Assembly: GCA_022539475.1 (NCBI GenBank)
Contig: VCMS01000005.1
Span: forward strand, 434,001 to 498,000
DNA from: Gracilaria domingensis
Lineage: Eukaryota > Rhodophyta > Florideophyceae > Gracilariales > Gracilariaceae
DNA length: 64,000 bases
Reading direction: 5' to 3'
Position numbers and translations under genes: made by a program. Below, piece by piece: positions 1 to 11,612 of this stretch. The first letter of the stretch is position 1; the number at the start of each line of letters is the position of its first letter. The notes beneath the pieces were generated by a model that saw only the letters and a program-made list of their open reading frames with translations, made no database searches and was not told the DNA's origin.

Positions 1-2643
1 CCTGGATATCAGCTGGCTTTCAATCTGTGGCGACTTCTGCTCTGCCTTTCCACTCGGTTTGAAAATACCATCAAGAAGATATTGCAGTTCATCCAGAAAA
101 ACACGTCTTTCCTTTTCATTCGGTCCGGATCCACGTATCGTCATCACAGTTACGCCATGTGGAACCAACGAAGTCATTTGCTTGCGTCGAGCTTTTCGCA
201 GCCTCATTTTCATAATATCACTCAATCCTTTTCGGTCTATGCTCGGAAGTGAAGATCCTTCTGGCTCTGCAAAACGAACGCGTTTTGAAAACGTTTGTTT
301 TGATTTGCTGGAATCGTGTACTGCCGTATGCGAGTTTCGAGCGGTTCCATCCTCCATGGGCCTCGCTGCTGTGAACGGTGCCTCGCAGTTGTCATTAATC
401 ATGCGTTTTCCCAGTGATGTGTTTGCAAATGATCTAAGTCGTTCACCGAAGCCGATCTGTTTCGGTTGAGGCGATAATGTCTCATTCGTTTCCTGGACAT
501 CTGGGGTGATTGCAGCCTCTTTTTCCGACATCTTCGTGGGGATTTTTGGTGAAACTTTTATACTTTCAACCCCTTCTTTTGGAACTTCTGTTTGTGGGTT
601 CCTTTTTCTTTCCATCAGCTTGATCGGAACACCGCTCTTCGTCCCGAAACTTCCTTCGCCTTCCTCATTCTTCGGGACGGGTCCAACATGATCCTTTGAA
701 GGTTCTCCTGGGACCTCTGCTTGAGATCGCGAGGGCCTTGTTTGTTCGGAAGCTGCAGCAGAATGGTCACTTTGGATGCTCTTCAGTACATTTCCTGTTG
801 TTGACTTGTGGTTGGAATCCTGATGCTTCTCATGTTCTTCTATCGTTTCACTTTTTTGAAACTCCGTTCCCCCCATAGGCATTGCAGAATTACCCACTGG
901 CGCTTGTGGTATTGCTGTAGCTACAGAAAGTGCAGCGTCTTCGCCTCGGGGTATAACAATAGAGGACATGTTGCCAGACCTCAACAAAGCTTTGTCTACT
1001 AGATGCGGACCCAGTTCTTCAACTTGTCCACAGCCTTCGGTGCTTGGAGATGCTCCCAAATGGGCCTCCGATTTTCGCTTTGTAGACCTCGTACAGCCAG
1101 CCTGTCCTTCACTTCGTCTTGTAATAACAGCTTGGCTTGACGACGCTGTATATGGTACGACGGTTGTAACGGTTGTTAGCTTTTCGGATGACGCCCTGCT
1201 CCCCTTTATTTCAACGCCTTTGGGTAAATTTTTCTCTTCAGTCGCATCTCTCATCGCGTCTCCTCTCTTCGCGTTTCCAGCAACTCTCAGACCTGAAGTG
1301 TAACCCAGGCCTACCTCGGTTGGCTGCTTAGGTGTTACCGGTGAAACGAACAAACTTGAGTCCTGATCTTTCTGCGCCGGATCAAGAACGCTCTTAAGCG
1401 GAGAGGGTTCAGATTCTTTGCCGAGTGCTGCATTGTCTCCCTGCTTCTGACTATCTTGTGATTTCTCTTGTTGTGTATAAAAACTCGTAGTGCTTCGCGC
1501 GTCTTCCTTTTTCTTCTGATCCGAAACATCACCTTCTGGGACGTTTGAATCTGGTTCCACACGAATAGGATCATGTCGGAGTTCTTTGGATTTCCCTTCA
1601 CATCTATCGATAACTGAGGGTGTTGAGCTGAAGGACCGGGCTTCTAAGTCTTGCACTTGGCTCGCGTCAATGTCTTTGCACACCGCTGACGAAGGAAGGT
1701 GCCCTGCCGGCGAAGAAGGAGGCCTCGATTCTTTTCCGTCGTCAGCTAAATTATCAGACATGTTCTTAGCTGTCAGTGCTTCCGAGCCGATATTCAAGGC
1801 GTTTGTACCTAACTTTTTTTCTGGAAGAGCATCCTTTGTTGTTTCACACCGCGCTCTATCTTTCAGTTCATCCACTTCTTCAAGTTGCGAAAGTACTTCA
1901 GCTTCCTCCAGTCCGGTCGGACAAAGCTTACTGTCCTCGTCATTGGCGGGGCGATGGTTTTTGTCAGTCTTCGAAAGAATATTTTTCTCTTTGAATGATT
2001 CTCTGCTCCCAGGAACGCGAGTTGGGCCGTCTCTGTTTCCTTCCTCGTGCATATTGGCATCCGCACCCTCGCTGCTGCGTCTTCTCTTCAGGGTATGACC
2101 TTGTTTCCGAGATTCCTCAAAGATTTGAAGCGCCTTCGCAGTTCTATACCTTTTCCGTCCAGATCGTCGCAATGCACTCGAGGCCTCACTGCTCTCCTGA
2201 GTAGAGTTCTGTATCGAAATCATAGGAGGATCCGGCGTAATTTCTCTTCTAACTGCCGACGTAACAATGGCCTCACGGGTTGCTTTGCGTTTCACCGTTT
2301 TCCGCTTTGACCGCGATGCAGGTTTAGCTCGACCGCTTTTGCTCCGTTTCGTTTCGAGCTTGGAAACGCTAAGGGAATGCCGGGACTGCCTCAACGTGGA
2401 CCTGGGCCCATGCTCATTATCCGTATCTCGTGTCTCCTCGCGGCCTTTGGCACTTCTCAAGGTCAAAATTGGTCGCTCTGCCAGTGTGGTGAAGGGACTC
2501 GATGCGGCCGGAAGAGCGGAAAGTATTGAGAGCTTCTGTCTTCTGAAGGTCGGGCGGGCTTTGGCTGCGTTATCGGCCTGAATAGCTTCTTCGCCTGTGA
2601 ATTCGAACGCGTGGGGATCAAAACCCCTTTTGCGCTGTTTCAT
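1..2643 (-). CDS. Large basic disordered protein, 3' end beyond window (possible WAPL-like)
   Basis: I read the whole minus frame from an ATG at 2643 to base 1 and found no stop, so this is an 881-codon open frame leaving the window on the left. The protein is rich in K, R, E and S and looks disordered, with many basic clusters fit for a nuclear protein. Around residue 800 there is KRVRFAEP, which fits the RVxF docking motif for protein phosphatase 1. The last 40 or so residues become ordered (FLDELQYLLDGI) and resemble the start of the WAPL cohesin-release domain, which in known members follows a long disordered N-terminus. That identity is inference from a short match; the diagnostic C-terminal domain lies outside the window. 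The long open frame is strong evidence for a gene, but the function is unproven. Confidence 0.72.
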   Translation of the reverse strand, partial: MKQRKRGFDPHAFEFTGEEAIQADNAAKARPTFRRQKLSILSALPAASSPFTTLAERPILTLRSAKGREETRDTDNEHGPRSTLRQSRHSLSVSKLETKRSKSGRAKPASRSKRKTVKRKATREAIVTSAVRREITPDPPMISIQNSTQESSEASSALRRSGRKRYRTAKALQIFEESRKQGHTLKRRRSSEGADANMHEEGNRDGPTRVPGSRESFKEKNILSKTDKNHRPANDEDSKLCPTGLEEAEVLSQLEEVDELKDRARCETTKDALPEKKLGTNALNIGSEALTAKNMSDNLADDGKESRPPSSPAGHLPSSAVCKDIDASQVQDLEARSFSSTPSVIDRCEGKSKELRHDPIRVEPDSNVPEGDVSDQKKKEDARSTTSFYTQQEKSQDSQKQGDNAALGKESEPSPLKSVLDPAQKDQDSSLFVSPVTPKQPTEVGLGYTSGLRVAGNAKRGDAMRDATEEKNLPKGVEIKGSRASSEKLTTVTTVVPYTASSSQAVITRRSEGQAGCTRSTKRKSEAHLGASPSTEGCGQVEELGPHLVDKALLRSGNMSSIVIPRGEDAALSVATAIPQAPVGNSAMPMGGTEFQKSETIEEHEKHQDSNHKSTTGNVLKSIQSDHSAAASEQTRPSRSQAEVPGEPSKDHVGPVPKNEEGEGSFGTKSGVPIKLMERKRNPQTEVPKEGVESIKVSPKIPTKMSEKEAAITPDVQETNETLSPQPKQIGFGERLRSFANTSLGKRMINDNCEAPFTAARPMEDGTARNSHTAVHDSSKSKQTFSKRVRFAEPEGSSLPSIDRKGLSDIMKMRLRKARRKQMTSLVPHGVTVMTIRGSGPNEKERRVFLDELQYLLDGIFKPSGKAEQKSPQIESQLISR

Positions 2644-3948
2644 AGTATTCCTCGGCATGCTAAATATGAACCACTGTTCGCTTCGCTATCCAAAGCATAA
2701 GCGTGCGACACAGGGAAAAGAAATACGCATAACCGTCCGAATGAACGTTGCTATCTCCAATTGCAGCTTGCTCACTTCATCTAATCTTCCAGTGTTGTGT
2801 GGAGAAATAGACTTGCAGTTGGACCTCAAGTTGTTTAAGCACCGTAGGGTCCTTGGCGAGCAAAAGAGTCGAGCTGCGGATTTCGTACTCTGCGGGACTG
2901 ACTTGCTTCATGATAAGCAGCAAGGGGATTCTATGACATCATTGCAGTCCCCCCATGCGCATGCGTGAAAAATTAGGTTTGGCTGGCACTTCCATTACAG
3001 ATTCGTCCCCAGACCATGATTGCCCTTCCTCTTCCCGCCAAAAGAAACTTTGGTCGTCTGCTTACAGTGAAATCTTTCTATACGCAGTGCGTTTAGAAAG
3101 ATTTCACTGCGTATTACGCGAAAAGTGACCCCCAAAAATTTGCATGTAGTCTACGCGATTTGTAATACAAGCCAGTTTTGTGACCCCTGACCCCTAAAAA
3201 TCTACCAACACCCAATAGAAAAGGCAACCCCTAAAAGACCCCACGCCCGCCAAGAGGTTGGGGTCAAATCCCCTAATAATCCATTATTACGCACTCTTGT
3301 CTGGTTCTGTAAGCACTAAATCAAGCTCTTACGCGAGAGCTCTCCATGAAAGAGAGCGCGTTTAAACTTCGAGCGCACTTCCTTCTCAGTGTAGCGAGGC
3401 GAGTCGACGGGAGGGCTAACTGCAGAAAAGAGAAGGTGATCACCACCATGATGGTGTACGAAGGTATTCTACAAAACCAAGTATTTATGAATCTACTCGT
3501 GCGCACCTGGCTATTCCAGCATCCTGAACTGCTAGGACGCTTAGCTCCCGATCAACTTCTGTAGACCGTACAAGTTTTGTAACAGTTGTCCACGCGCCGT
3601 TGCACTCTTTGTCAGCAACGGCTGTTTTTCTTTTCTAGTATCGCAAGAATCTAGAACCCTTTTGGTTGAAGCCCATCCACAGCCATGGATCCGGATCCGC
3701 AACACCCTTGGCACCGTCAGTACCCGTGGCACAGTCGCTTGCTGCATTCTCGCAGAAGTATCTCTCAAAGGTTACGGCCTCTTGCTTTCTTCGGGCATCA
3801 GCGCCTAAAGTTTCGATGAGCCTCGAAGAACATAATGTGTCATGCCCTCTGTTTTCTCGATAGTTATTGCAGACGACGAAACATCAATAGTTCTGAAGTG
3901 AAACACTTTTGTTTGGATATCGTATCGCTCAACCTAAGGCATCCTGCA
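2644..3948. other. Intergenic, no gene recognised; one perfect hairpin
   Basis: This stretch between two divergent genes should hold both promoters. I see no protein family in its short frames. It contains a perfect 16-bp inverted repeat at 3065-3109, listed separately. Confidence 0.5.
3065..3109. repeat. Perfect inverted repeat, 16-bp arms, 13-nt loop
   Basis: Left arm 3065-3080 is the exact reverse complement of 3094-3109, with a 13-nt spacer. It lies between two divergent genes, so a shared terminator role is unlikely. It is one of several such hairpins in the window. Confidence 0.85.
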
Positions 3949-4839
3949 ATGTTTCGAAACCTTGGATTTTACGCGTCTGGATCCCAAACGTCTATTCAAT
4001 CATCCCCGTCCCGGACATCAACCTATACTCAAAGCTCTTCGGCATCCTCCCTCCCCGTCACGCTAAGTCGTTCCACCTCACCGTCTTTTCGACGAAAATT
4101 GTCACCACACAAGTATCATACTGTGATCTTGTTTCTTTTTGCGCTTGCATTGTTCTCCCTTTCTTCGACCTTACGTCTTACCGCTATGGCACATGCCAAG
4201 TATGAAAATATTACGAAAGGGGACAATCATACAGGTACTTCATCAGGAGACCTTCGATTTGCACAGACAAACGAGGTCAAAAAAGTGAAAGCCGACACAA
4301 TCTCTGCGTTATCTGTTCATCGTATTGCTGAGGTATTGTTTGAGATGGTGCACAACGAGGAGGTGAAATCTCTCGCAGTATATCCTTGTCATAAACACCT
4401 GGATGTTCTCAGATTTTTGTCGGGACTTCTAAGTCTGGAGTCCTCTCAAGAAAAGTCGTTGGTAATCTGCCTGGATTCTAGTTCTGCAGAACTGGCAGAA
4501 GCGCACAGTGTTATGCGAGAAGAAAGATACTCGTTTGACGTCAAATTCATCAGGGAGGACTTGACCAAGAAACTACCTCCCAAGGCAACTATATTAGTAA
4601 GGATAGACAACGAAAACGCTTTAGATGCAAGTTCGCTTAGGGCCTTTTTGATATCCGTGAAAGAGAGCGGTGCCCAACTTGCCGTTGTGAACGCTTTGCC
4701 GAACACGAACGCAAAATGGAATGTGGAAAGTGAATACGAAAGCGCACCATTCCCACTCGCGGATCACATACAACTTATCAAAACAGTGGAGAGCGGATTT
4801 ATTGTTGTGTACGAGCTCCTTAATATGACTCAGCACTGA
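3949..4839 (+). CDS. Single-pass (type II) membrane protein, unknown function
   Basis: A 296-residue protein. I chose the ATG at 3949; the frame is open further upstream, but those residues look unlike protein. Residues 1-55 are Ser/Thr-rich with basic residues at 48-56, then one hydrophobic segment at about 57-77, so a short cytoplasmic tail and a lumenal domain are likely. The domain (about 110-296) alternates hydrophobic strands and helices in a Rossmann-like way. Its end (a PF-x-LADHIQLI stretch, then FIVVYEL) recalls SAM-methyltransferase-like membrane proteins of plants and algae. I see no clear SAM-binding glycine motif, so this is only a fold suggestion. It may be a Golgi or ER enzyme or a divergent relative of one. 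Confidence 0.6.
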   Translation: MFRNLGFYASGSQTSIQSSPSRTSTYTQSSSASSLPVTLSRSTSPSFRRKLSPHKYHTVILFLFALALFSLSSTLRLTAMAHAKYENITKGDNHTGTSSGDLRFAQTNEVKKVKADTISALSVHRIAEVLFEMVHNEEVKSLAVYPCHKHLDVLRFLSGLLSLESSQEKSLVICLDSSSAELAEAHSVMREERYSFDVKFIREDLTKKLPPKATILVRIDNENALDASSLRAFLISVKESGAQLAVVNALPNTNAKWNVESEYESAPFPLADHIQLIKTVESGFIVVYELLNMTQH

Positions 4840-7800
4840 AGATGAGACTGAACAGAGTCGAGAGGCACAGCAGGATCTATATGATAATGCTGCGCCAGCG
4901 TACAATGAACGTCTTGATTGCATAGGAAAGACCTTTCTCTGATTTGCTTCTGGTCCCGAGCTTCGAACCCGTGGCACATGCGGCTCTCCTCTTCACGAAG
5001 ATTACATTGATTATATTTTATGTATTACCTTTTGGTACCTTCAGTTATTGCCGTGTACTTGTTCTCGTGGCTACCTGCTCATCATTAAATGGATTCGACA
5101 TGGATTTTCCGAATCTGCAAAAGATCTTTATGGCTCATTGCAGTAACTGAGAATAATCCTACGCCTACGCAATACTGAGATGAAGCCGGGTCTGAAGATC
5201 GAAGAAAACACAAGCCTGTCGTAGGCGGGCGAGATTTCTTTGAAACGTTGCTGCTTTAGACTCAGGTTCAAACGTTACTTGAAGATGTTGCTACGGAGAC
5301 GCTTCAAAATGTTAGTTCCGAAACAAGTCCTTGTTCACAGTGTGGGACTTCTGGCAACGGAGATATAAAATTCTTGCTTTCACCTAACTGATTGCAACAG
5401 GGGATTGTCATCACAAATGAACATGATGAGTTCCCACACTATGTGAAAAAGAGCTGTGAGACGAATGAATTAAGGTTGGGGGGTTTGTAGGCGAGCTGAG
5501 ATATCCATTTATTGGAGAGATAAGAGGGAGAAGAAGGGTGAATCCAGATTCTAGACACCATGCTGAACAAGGAATGACAGAGTAAGTCTATGCGTTTCCT
5601 GTCGAGAGGAAACTTTCTCCAAGTTGTTGACACGCAATCCAACGTACGTTCTCGCAGTGGAACAAGAAATGCCACAGAGAGCATGTATCTAGTGTTAGAG
5701 CGATCTCACTAGTGATTGGTTCCCTTCCCTCTCTCTTTCTAGCAGTGATATCTGTCACTAATCTAAGCCCTATGTTGTTTCTTCCTTCTCAATATTGACG
5801 CTATTGTATGATACTGGGTAGCGCACGTTTCCTTCATTTCATACAATACCTCGCTTAGAAGAATGAACACATCTGCAGAACGTCGTTGTTAGCGTGGACA
5901 CGTGGCGTTATAGAGCTGACAAAACCATCTTTCAGCAACATCAACACTCGTATAGAACAACCATGAGTACTGTTTTGAGTCTATGAACTATATATACTAT
6001 GAACTGATAAGGAAAGATCCCATCTTCTCCGTTCCAACCCAAAAAGGCTCTGATGGTGACCCACTATTGCAGTTATCTGCCGGATAAATCAGCAAAGGCA
6101 TTCAGTCGAAGCGTTTTCATATGTGTCCTGGGGATTTTCCCTTCAGGTCATGTTCAATGCAAAAACTCAATGTACTGATGGGCTTAAGGCCAATTACGTA
6201 TACCTCCCCATCCCAGATCATCGTATCCAAGAACGCCATCAATAGTCTCAGTGAAAAAGACCGGATCATAAAAGTATAGTCCGTGGAGCCTTCCATTGTC
6301 GAACTTTCGGGTTCCTCCCTTTGCGACTTTGACGATCGCAAACAAGAAGTAAAGCTGAACTTACCCAAGAAGTCTACTGTGAAAAGAAGCCACCGGGCTT
6401 GTATTGGCTAGTTCTGCAGCCCTCATTCCTGTCAAACTTCTATCACTCACGAACTATCATCTCCTCTACCAACAAAGTCTCTCATCGAACAACATACTTT
6501 CTGCACTTCTAGCTAAGTTCCGCATCAGCTCTGATATTTGTCCCAGCTTTTGCGAAAACCTTTTTGTGGACGTAGTTTTCTAGATTGATTCAGATGTTAT
6601 TTCTTGCACAGAAATATCTTTGTTTCCAAAGCGAACACGATTAATAATAATATAGTATTGCTAACCAAAGATGAAAGTGACTGCAGATCCCTTTCCTTCG
6701 CATTCTGTATCTGATATGAAACCGAATGACAAGTTTTTTAATCCTGAAGAGCGGTCTGCAGAAAAGAACCAACGAAACTGTAGGGCCAAACAAGCTGAAA
6801 TAATGAAGCGAGAGTTGCTCTTGTATTAATTAAAATGAGAGATATAACTGCTCATTCTGTGGGACATAGGCATCTTTGTGTTCCCTCACAGTCTACTTTG
6901 AAAGGTGATGTCGTTTTGACTCTTTCGGTTAATCTGGCTCTGATACATACAAAGAAAAGTATATGTTATTGTCCGGCTGCCAGAGAAGTGGCTGATGCTG
7001 GCTTTCCTTGCGACAGAGCGCTTCTTCCACGAGAAGCGTTATATTTTAGGGTCGACATTAGGCTAAAATACCCATAAAGAGAGAGGAGAGAGAGAGAGAG
7101 AGAGAGAGAGAAGTGTCTCTGTATCAAATTTAGACGAAGAGAAGCAGAGAAGGCGATATACGTGATAGAAAAAGGTTGATTGGAGTGCTCATGTGGAGTT
7201 CAGTTATCTACAACATGTACATAATAGTCATATTCCACCAAGTTTTTTTATGACCTCTACAAAACCCTGATGTAAGCGCTTAACACGTTTGAATCCTAAG
7301 CTTCCGTCTCTTCCCGAGTCGTGACAACTCGAGAAGATACGTATACGGAACTACTGGTTTATTTCTGCGATATTCAAATATGATAATAGATACATTTGTA
7401 ACTAGTGTTCGAACATTGTCATGCTGTTCGACACTCACTGAACCGAAAGCAAGAATTTAAGATTCTCAGTGGCATTCTCTCTCAAGTGGACTTGTTCACT
7501 TGCTAAAAAAGCTGTGGAATGTTGCCTCTAGTTCGATTTCTCGTTTGGCTCGTACTCAATGCATCGTAACCAGAAAGTCTTTCGCGCCACTTTCGGACAA
7601 TTTGTGCCACTTGCATTCTTCGACGATATTGGCTAGGTGATAAGCATAATCGTAACTCCTCCAGTTTTCATGGTATTTCTGATTTCCTTGTGTGGGAGTA
7701 CATATACGTGACACAGCTGCAGACTGCCCACTGTACACACCGGACATGTGGCCTAGTGGTTTTTGTGTTCCCACACCTTGAACAGGACGAAAAAGAAGCA

Positions 7801-8009
7801 ATTTTAGACATAGATCTTGCTAAAGTGCTTACTCGGTACACTGGAGCAGAGGACACTTTACAAAGTGTATCTATAGGCATCCAGTTTCGAGACGAGATGC
7901 GTCTCGTAGGAGCGTTTTGGTGTTTGGTACTGACAATAGATAATCAAAAAGTCACATCATGCGACTGATGTCAAGCAGTTTCCGAGAAATGATTGCCATG
8001 GAGGAAAAC
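4840..8009. other. Long non-coding stretch, no gene recognised; GA microsatellite
   Basis: Reading frames here are short and show no family resemblance. A GA dinucleotide repeat of about 32 bp lies at 7079-7112. Plus-strand frames at 7690-8140 look slightly protein-like, but the right end of that block is the antisense of the metallo-beta-lactamase gene's last exon, so I do not call a gene. Confidence 0.5.
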
Positions 8010-9205
8010 TCAAACATTTTTGCACTTGGCGCTTTTGACGGTTCCAAGCTGTTGGGGACCAATAGGCACCCAATCGAACTCGCTTCCCTGAGCTCGAATA
8101 TTTCCCAAGCCCGGAAATTGTTCATGATACACATGGACTAGGATTCTCTCGACAGCAGCTTCTTCAAGTAGCCGGCGACGAGAATCTATGGCTTGAGTGC
8201 TGTTGTATTCTATCAAATAAGCCCAGTCCGGATTACGCAGTTGATCAGGCTACCCGAAATCATGCAATTTGAAATGGTAAGTATAGCTGAGTACTGGACT
8301 ACGGCCTCTTCCTGGCCTGAGATGTTTCTCTAAAATAGAATGAGCGGAAACACAACGTACAGTAGAAACCCATGCATCACCAACAACAAAAACTCTGCTT
8401 CTGCCCGAGGTTACTTCGATGGAAGTGTGGAACGGCGAGTGTCCAGGTGTGGGGATGAACCTGATTCCAGGAAGCGGGGTCCCACTACCATCGACTATCT
8501 TCAGTCTTCCGGCGTTTTGATATGGAATTATAGACTTATTGTAAGCCTGCCCAAATTGATCTGAAGAAATATTTCAGAGATTCTCAGTTAGATTTGATGG
8601 GGGATTTCCAAGGAGAGTGTGAGAAACTAACCGATTATAACCTGTGGAAGACCACTATTTGGCATGCTTATTGACATTGCCGACCAAAACAAATGCTCTT
8701 TCTCGGCGACTATCACTTCCGCTCTGGGAAACGCCCGTCTCCCCAAATCATCGATGAGACCAAGAACATGGTCAGCATGCCCATGAGTGAGAAGAACATA
8801 CGATATAGATAAAGGATTGATTCCACTTGCCTTAAGATTGCGAAGCAAACGACCTGCGAGGTTTGCCACTGGTAGCGATGGAATCAGTTCTTTGGCGTTG
8901 AAAGCGCCAGCGTCGATCAAAATACGCCCACGCGGATGATCCAAAACAAGAGCGTTGATTGAATATTCGAATGGAAAAGATGGTCGGAATAGGTCATCAT
9001 ATGCCCTTCTCACATCTTCATCAGCAACTCCGAACGCACTGCTTGCGAATATTGTTGGACCGTCGTAGATAACTGTTGCCTTCATGGAATCAATACGAAA
9101 ATTGAATGCTGAGGGATTTGAATCACACAGAGTGAGAGCTTCGGAACGAATGAAGAGGAATAGTATGAGTGTCAAAAACAAACCTGAACACTGTTCAATG
9201 CCCAT
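8010..9205 (-). CDS. Secreted metallo-beta-lactamase-fold hydrolase, three exons
   Basis: The coding sequence joins three minus-strand exons: 9205-8632, 8560-8361 and 8249-8010, giving 337 residues. Intron 1 (8631-8561, 71 bp) runs gttagt to ttcttcag. Intron 2 (8360-8250, 111 bp) runs gtacgt to gggtag; its boundaries are less certain. The frame is kept across both. The ATG at 9205 starts a hydrophobic signal peptide (about residues 8-23). Family signatures are the THGHADH metal-binding motif (H141, H143, D145, H146), an earlier Asp in LIDAG, a later His in PTPGH and an Asp in VVGDA. The last exon carries the expected LLEEAAVERILVHVYH helix and strand. Such proteins hydrolyse lactones, esters or thioesters; the substrate cannot be told. 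Without splicing, the frame stops soon after exon 1. Confidence 0.8.
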
Positions 9206-10392
9206 GATTCTTTGAAGAAGAAATTTCTGACCTGTTCGGATGAAGAGTGTCTTTAGCTCCAAACAAGAAACTGAAGTTTTGTGACGCAATCGAAGTGCGG
9301 AGAAGTATCTTATGAAAATGCCTCATGTTCATGTCATGGGAGATAATAAGAAGGCTACCCCAATCTATGTATGAGCTGTGTTGAGGATCGAGTGAAGAAA
9401 TCTGGCCACAAGGAATTGGCTTCGGCTCCGAGTCGCCAGAACCAAAATCCTCTGTCTTACGTGTAGCGAGAAAAGCGCCGTGAGGATGACGAAACGCCAA
9501 TGTGACGAACGAAATCGATCCAGAGTAAATCGTTCTCAATATTTTTGTTGGGTCATCATACGCACTTCTTCTTTTTTGTTAACCGCAAAGACCCACTAGC
9601 TTCCAACTCGTCCTCGCCTGATGGCGCATATAGGAGTGATTGACTGCTGCTCAAGGTGTCGTTTCTGCAAAGCGCAGGGAACCCAATGCTTTACGTGAAT
9701 GCGCAATTGATATACCGTGGCGTGGTGCGAAACATGGTCCTCTTCAGATTAATGTTATGACGCTATGGAGACTCAATATAGAAAAGCGGGGGAACATTGT
9801 TGCATATGAAAGAAGGGCTATTGTTGATGATCATTGGTTTTGCTTTTCCGCTGAGGGGGTTGACGATGCAGCATTTGCGATTACTGTTCTTGTACACGGA
9901 TATATTCCATGAAGAATTTTAGTAATGATAAGCGTTCACAGAGCTGCCGGAACCTTGTGCGCCTGCAACTTCGGCGTGAATGTATGATACGGTTGCTGGC
10001 CATGGCAACATCAGGTGTCATTGACAACATCATCATGGTTTTGCAGCATGATGTCAGTCTCTAGGGAGGACCATACCGACACATGCATTGTGGGCGGCAC
10101 AACAGTCTTGCTGGATCTCATACATTCTTTCTAAAAATCTAATCAGAATGGAGTTTTGTTCTTCCCTTCATGAATTTCATAATTTTACGCAAATGCCAAG
10201 TACCAGAATGCGAGTTGGGCTGGTCGCGTTACGGTGCCGCGATCAGTCTCCACCAGAGGACTGTTATCATACCTTTACGAAACTGTAGAACAAGCAATCA
10301 TCATCACAAGATGTTACAGAGGACCATATCCTACAGCAATTAATCCATTCGTTGGGAGGCTCTAGCTTTTAGCACACGGTGGAACTGGAACA

Positions 10393-10439
10393 ACAAAACA
10401 TTTTGGACGTTTCGTCGTTGAAGGTCCAAAATGTTTTGT
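10393..10439. repeat. Perfect inverted repeat, 16-bp arms, 15-nt loop
   Basis: Arm 10393-10408 (acaaaacattttggac) pairs exactly with 10424-10439. It lies in non-coding DNA and resembles the other hairpins of the window in arm and loop size, but not in sequence. Confidence 0.85.
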
Positions 10440-11352
10440 GTTTTGTGTTTCGGAAAACATCATAGTTGGTCAGATGCTTATTTCATTTCATGATGAAATA
10501 TTCGACCTAATCCTGATGAGACCGATATGTTCATGAGCAAGCGTATAAAGTACTTGATCATGATGATGAACTTCGTATGCTGGCTCATGGGCAAGTTCTG
10601 AATTATCCCTCTTCTCATTGAGCGCTTCCAGATAGAAACGAAGGTTTTATGATATCGACATTGCGTCTTCCACAATTCTGATATCATGCGGGATCTAATT
10701 CTAGGTTTCGAGGAGGCAGTTCTTACCTTTGATAAAAGGAAGAAGTATTTCTCTCCTTCACGGAACGCGCAACTCGTATGGAAGGGTTTGCAAAAGGTCA
10801 AAACATGTACAATATCCCTACATCGTAGCCACCAACTCCAACATAACAGCCGTTCTACACCCAACAGGCCCTAACAAAAAGTGTCACCCATAAGGTGCCT
10901 TCTCAGATATTATACTTCTACAACAGGGTTCTATAGAACCTATATAGAACCTCCTATATCAGTTACTTTCCCCATGGATTCGAGTGTATAAGCGCAAAAC
11001 CGCGAAATTCTGTTCTTAATCAACTCAGTATCGTGGGTAGTACACTTGAGTGGCTGCCGAGGTTTTGTCTATTGAAAGAACTTATATCCCTTTTCAAGGG
11101 TATTGTACATACTTCATGTTTTCATCACGTGCAGATGAAACCGGAATCGTAGCGAGCGTAGCAGTTACTGTTGCTATGTTGCGGCCGACCGTTACTATAT
11201 TACGGCCCACCATTGTTGGCATGATGCTGTCAGGTGCGGGTTTGTCGTAGGGCCAAGCGAGCTCTGGTAGCCGGCCCGCAACGCGCCGTGATTGTCTGGG
11301 TGCTGTAATCAGATCAACAGGCGCCGGTACCGACGGTGTGATCCGTGCTCGC

Positions 11353-11396
11353 GCCATGCTCTCTCTTTCCCATCGGCGGGAACGAGAGAGCATGGC
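11353..11396. repeat. Perfect inverted repeat, 13-bp arms, 18-nt loop
   Basis: Arm 11353-11365 (gccatgctctctc) pairs exactly with 11384-11396. It lies about 220 bp beyond the stop codon of the Cu-ATPase gene on the minus strand, so a role in that transcript's 3' end is possible but unproven. Confidence 0.8.
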
Positions 11397-11612
11397 CTCC
11401 GGTTCCTTCACTGTGGTGATCATGCCTCTCTTTTAGGGGTAAGGAAAATCTTGGGAAACAGCATTTCTATCTAGTGAACTACACGAAAAAAGAAGACTCA
11501 CAACACGATTGATAAGTTCTACAATTGTTGTCAATTACAAGTTATATTTACATACATGACGTTCAACGAGCCACCCAGAACAACTTTCAACGGCCACATA
11601 ACTGTGCCACCC

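Larger units (their letters stand above)
9206..11612. other. Intergenic, no gene recognised; two hairpins
   Basis: A plus-strand frame at 9640-9912 has no recognised family and no ATG at its start, and I do not call it. Two perfect inverted repeats lie here at 10393-10439 and 11353-11396. The right part (11000-11400) is locally GC-rich without a convincing frame. Confidence 0.45.

Noticed and set aside
59-2581. Several plus-strand frames at the left edge
   Set aside because: They overlap the uninterrupted 881-codon minus frame, are Ser/Phe/Leu-rich as expected of antisense, and start and stop in different frames.
4960-4990. cttcgaaccc, resembling a tRNA T-arm
   Set aside because: No acceptor, D-arm or anticodon arm can be folded around it. 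I found no tRNA or rRNA gene in the window.
7690-8265. Plus-strand protein-like segments with a good donor site (ggtaagta) near 8276
   Set aside because: The right part is the antisense of the third exon of the metallo-beta-lactamase gene, which has far better family support.
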